Source of the DNA: Treponema sp. OMZ 787 | GTDB taxonomy: Bacteria > Spirochaetota > Spirochaetia > Treponematales > Treponemataceae | NCBI RefSeq assembly: GCF_024181225.1 | Contig: NZ_CP051198.1 | Span: 1,426,001 to 1,490,000 of the forward strand | DNA: 64,000 nucleotides | Direction of reading: 5' to 3' | Part shown: in pieces, positions 61,581-64,000 of the stretch | Layout of the letters: the number at the start of each line of letters is the position of its first letter | Position numbering within the stretch: position 1 is the stretch's first letter | Program-made: the position numbers and the translations under genes | Notes under the pieces: generated by a model | Seen by the model: only the letters and a program-made list of their open reading frames with translations | What the model was told of the DNA's origin: nothing | Databases searched by the model: none

Positions 61581-63526
61581 CGAACACGCACAGCGCGTCT
61601 ACATTAAATACGGAAACGGAGTAGAAACAAGATACAAATACGATGAAAAGCGGTGTTGGTTAGGTATAATAGAAACAAAGAACAACCAAACTCAAGACAT
61701 CTTTCAAAAAATAAAGTACTCATTCGACCCTGTAGGAAACGTACTAGGTTATAATAATGATGCAAGCACTTACGAAACAAAACAAACATACATACTCTTA
61801 CGATAATCTTTACCAACTTATAAGTGTGGAAGGAACAAGTAATCAATACAAGGGTAAAAAGAGCTTCGGTATGACACCGGTAAGTATTGCAAAATATAAA
61901 CAAGATTTCAGCTTTGATGGCATAGGCAACATGAAAGAAAAGATAAGCACCACAAACATACCCGGTGCCCAAGGCAACTTCTATCCCAAAGCTGAGCTTG
62001 ACTATAGCTTAAATTATGAGTATGACCCTGCCTATGCACACCGCCTAATAAGAGCAGGTAACCGTTATTACCGCTATGACGCCAACGGCAACATCACAGC
62101 CGAAAAAGACGGCCCCTTTACAGATGAAGAAGAGTTTGTATTTACATACTCCTATTTTGAAGAACAAGACGTTTATGGTGCAGATTACAGCTTCGGGCTT
62201 GACGCACCTAAAGAAACCGAGCAAACAAACCCTCAAGACCTATTTGCCTACAGGCGTAATTACACATGGAACGAGCGCAACCTCTTAACCAAATCAAGCG
62301 ACAGAAACTACACAGTACACTACCGCTACGGTGAAGACGGACAGAGAGCTCTTAAATACACAGACGAGGGAAGAAGTGAAACGCTTTACTTCAACAATTT
62401 TTTTACGATACACATACCCACACAAGACCAGAACAACCCTCAAGGACTACGTGTACACAAACATATCTTCATAGGTAACTCACGGCTTGTAACCGCTATG
62501 ACCCACACAGATAACCAAGGCGACAACGACGAACAAAAGGCAAAACGTTACTACTACCACAGCGATCACCTTGGCAGCGCACAATTTGTAACAGATTGGA
62601 AAGGCAGACAGTACGAGCATATAGAATACACGCCTTACGGCGAACTCTGGATAGAGGAGACAGCTCCCGGAATTGATAAACTTCCTTTTAGGTTTACAGG
62701 TAAGGAACTTGACGAAGAGACAGGTCTTTACTATTATGGAGCGCGTTACCTTGATCCGAAATACAGTAGGTGACTGTCAGGCGACCCTGCACTTAATGAT
62801 TACATACCAAAAGCTCCGATAGATGATGAAGCTAAAAAGCATAATGAGAATTTACCCGGAATGGGAGGGGTGTTTAATACCGTCAATCTGCATGTGTACC
62901 ATTATGCGGGCAATAATCCGGTGAAATATATTGATCCGGATGGAAAAGTTTTAAGTGCTGCACTTATTTATGTTGGTAAAGCCTTGATTCAAGGTGGGAT
63001 TAGTGCTACCGTGAATTATGGCTATCAGGTTGCTAATAATTTTTATGATGGGAAAAGAGGCGCTGCTGCCTTTACTGATGTAAATATTGGTGAAGTTGCT
63101 GCATCAGGGTTTTTAGGTTTTGTAAACGGATTAACCATGCCTGGTATTGCAAATACGGCAACTAAATTAGCTCCTAACCTTGCAAAGCGAGGATTTCAAG
63201 CTTTAGGTAGTGCATTCGTAAATTCTGTAGCAAGTGTACCTGCTACTGCTATATCGAATGGAGTTAACAATATGATCAATGATACCGATGTTCCTTTATT
63301 GGAAGGACTTGGTGAGAATATTCAAACAAATGGAGCTGCAGGTGCTATATCTGGATTTATACAAACTCCATTAAAATTTACAGAGAAACAAATAAAACAA
63401 ATGATAACTGTTCCTGATGGATATTTATATAAACACTCAGCGGGGCGTGAATTAATAAAAGATTTCATAAATACTGCTAGAGATGAGATTATTGCTGGAG
63501 AAATTCAACATTTAATGAAGGAATGA
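61556..63526 (+). pseudogene. RHS/YD-repeat polymorphic toxin gene, 3' remnant
   Basis: From 61556 the frame reads DARIFSKDDEHAQRVYIKYG, a YD-repeat, without a start codon. It shifts frame near 61785 and continues with HTYSYDNLYQLISVEG, RYYRYDANGNITAEKDG and the RHS core end YYYHSDHLGSAQFVTDWKG, YTPYGELW, FTGKELDEETGLYYYGARYL. A TGA at 62771-62773 replaces the usual Trp codon of the core. The frame then continues to YAGNNPVKYIDPDGK, which closes the core, and to a variable 190-residue C-terminus (Ala/Gly-rich helices, then YKHSAGRELIKDFINTARDE). The 5' bulk is missing. Confidence 0.85.
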
Positions 63527-63536
63527 TTGAAACATA

Positions 63537-63821
63537 ATGAGAAAAAGACTTGATGATATTATTTTTGAATTTCATGATAAAATAAATTTGATAGTGGTTC
63601 TTGCATATCTTATATTTTTTGCTTTATTTTTGTATGAAAAGAATATAATGAGATTTTTTATTGGTTGTATTATAAAGATGTTAAAAATTGAGATGCCTTT
63701 AAAATCAAAAGCTACATTTGCGGTATGCTGTTTTGCTGTTTTACTGCTTATTCTTTTAGAGATATTAGTCGCTATTATAGCATTGTGTAGATATTTTATT
63801 AAAAATAGAGGGGGGGAATAA
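63537..63821 (+). CDS. Small membrane protein, possible immunity protein
   Basis: 94 aa with hydrophobic segments at about 17-33, 36-50 and 62-86. It begins 10 bp after the RHS remnant, the usual place for the immunity gene of the C-terminal toxin. No family recognised. Confidence 0.55.
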   Translation: MRKRLDDIIFEFHDKINLIVVLAYLIFFALFLYEKNIMRFFIGCIIKMLKIEMPLKSKATFAVCCFAVLLLILLEILVAIIALCRYFIKNRGGE

Positions 63822-63886
63822 TACTGGGAATAGATTAAAGATATGTTATTGTTGTAATTAATTATATTTTTGAAGATGAGGATTAA

Positions 63887-64000
63887 ATGCATTTAAAAGA
63901 TATTTTATTTATTACTAAACAATTTTTTTGGGTTGGTAAAAAAAGATATGATATTATACAGAAAAACTGTGAGGCATTAAAAGAAAGACATGGCGAATGT
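63887..64000 (+). CDS. Unknown gene, 5' part only
   Basis: Starts MHLKDILFITKQFFWVGKKR at ATG 63887 with GAGGA upstream; 38 codons are visible before the window ends. Not recognised. Confidence 0.5.
   Translation, partial: MHLKDILFITKQFFWVGKKRYDIIQKNCEALKERHGEC

Overview
The window looks like chromosomal DNA of an oral spirochaete, most probably Treponema denticola or a close relative. The basis is the low-GC gene content, a BspA-type leucine-rich-repeat remnant, Rpn-type nucleases, many lipoproteins, and above all a large chromosomal integron of the unusual treponemal layout, with the integrase gene pointing the same way as the cassettes. No rRNA, tRNA or CRISPR array was seen.

Region 1 (1-29.3 kb) is backbone. 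It holds a GH1 glycosidase, rsmD, ettA, a Ctp (S41) protease, rsmE, a WecG/TagA glycosyltransferase, an M16C metallopeptidase, ruvC-ruvA, a padR/HAAS/DUF4097 envelope-stress type operon, an antiporter-like permease, an nrd locus with an NrdR box inside its promoter, and a Lol/MacB-like ABC operon followed by a LolA-like protein and an outer-membrane barrel.

Region 2 (29.35-31.5 kb) carries three copies of a palindromic element whose stems covary, then an integron integrase with an extra N-terminal HARP-like domain, then a putative array promoter and the attI point (about 31491).

Region 3 (31492 to about 56770) is a 28-cassette array. Most cassettes end in a 64-68 bp attC of one family. Two attC sites are long (162 and 145 bp) and share a covarying internal stem, and two are of foreign type. 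Cassettes encode lipoproteins, small barrels, membrane proteins, a ComJ-like nuclease inhibitor, a TfoX-N protein, VOC, GNAT, SRPBCC, EcsC, TPR and HD-domain proteins, a 689-aa HNH-like/Gly-zipper/OmpA protein, and several toxin-antitoxin loci in which the toxin is usually broken. Seven cassettes hold no credible gene and instead carry tandem ~100-bp units of a hairpin, TATAAT and a ribosome-binding-site-like stretch. Most cassettes begin with a short GC-rich hairpin a few bases after the crossover point, and several exported-protein cassettes share one leader plus signal-peptide module. Several cassettes are exact duplicates with edges at the recombination point.

Region 4 (56.8-64 kb) is accessory chromosome: a methyltransferase, an orphan CopG-like antitoxin, a frameshifted HAD gene, a TPR-DUF2087 protein, and a decayed RHS/YD-repeat gene tail with possible immunity genes.
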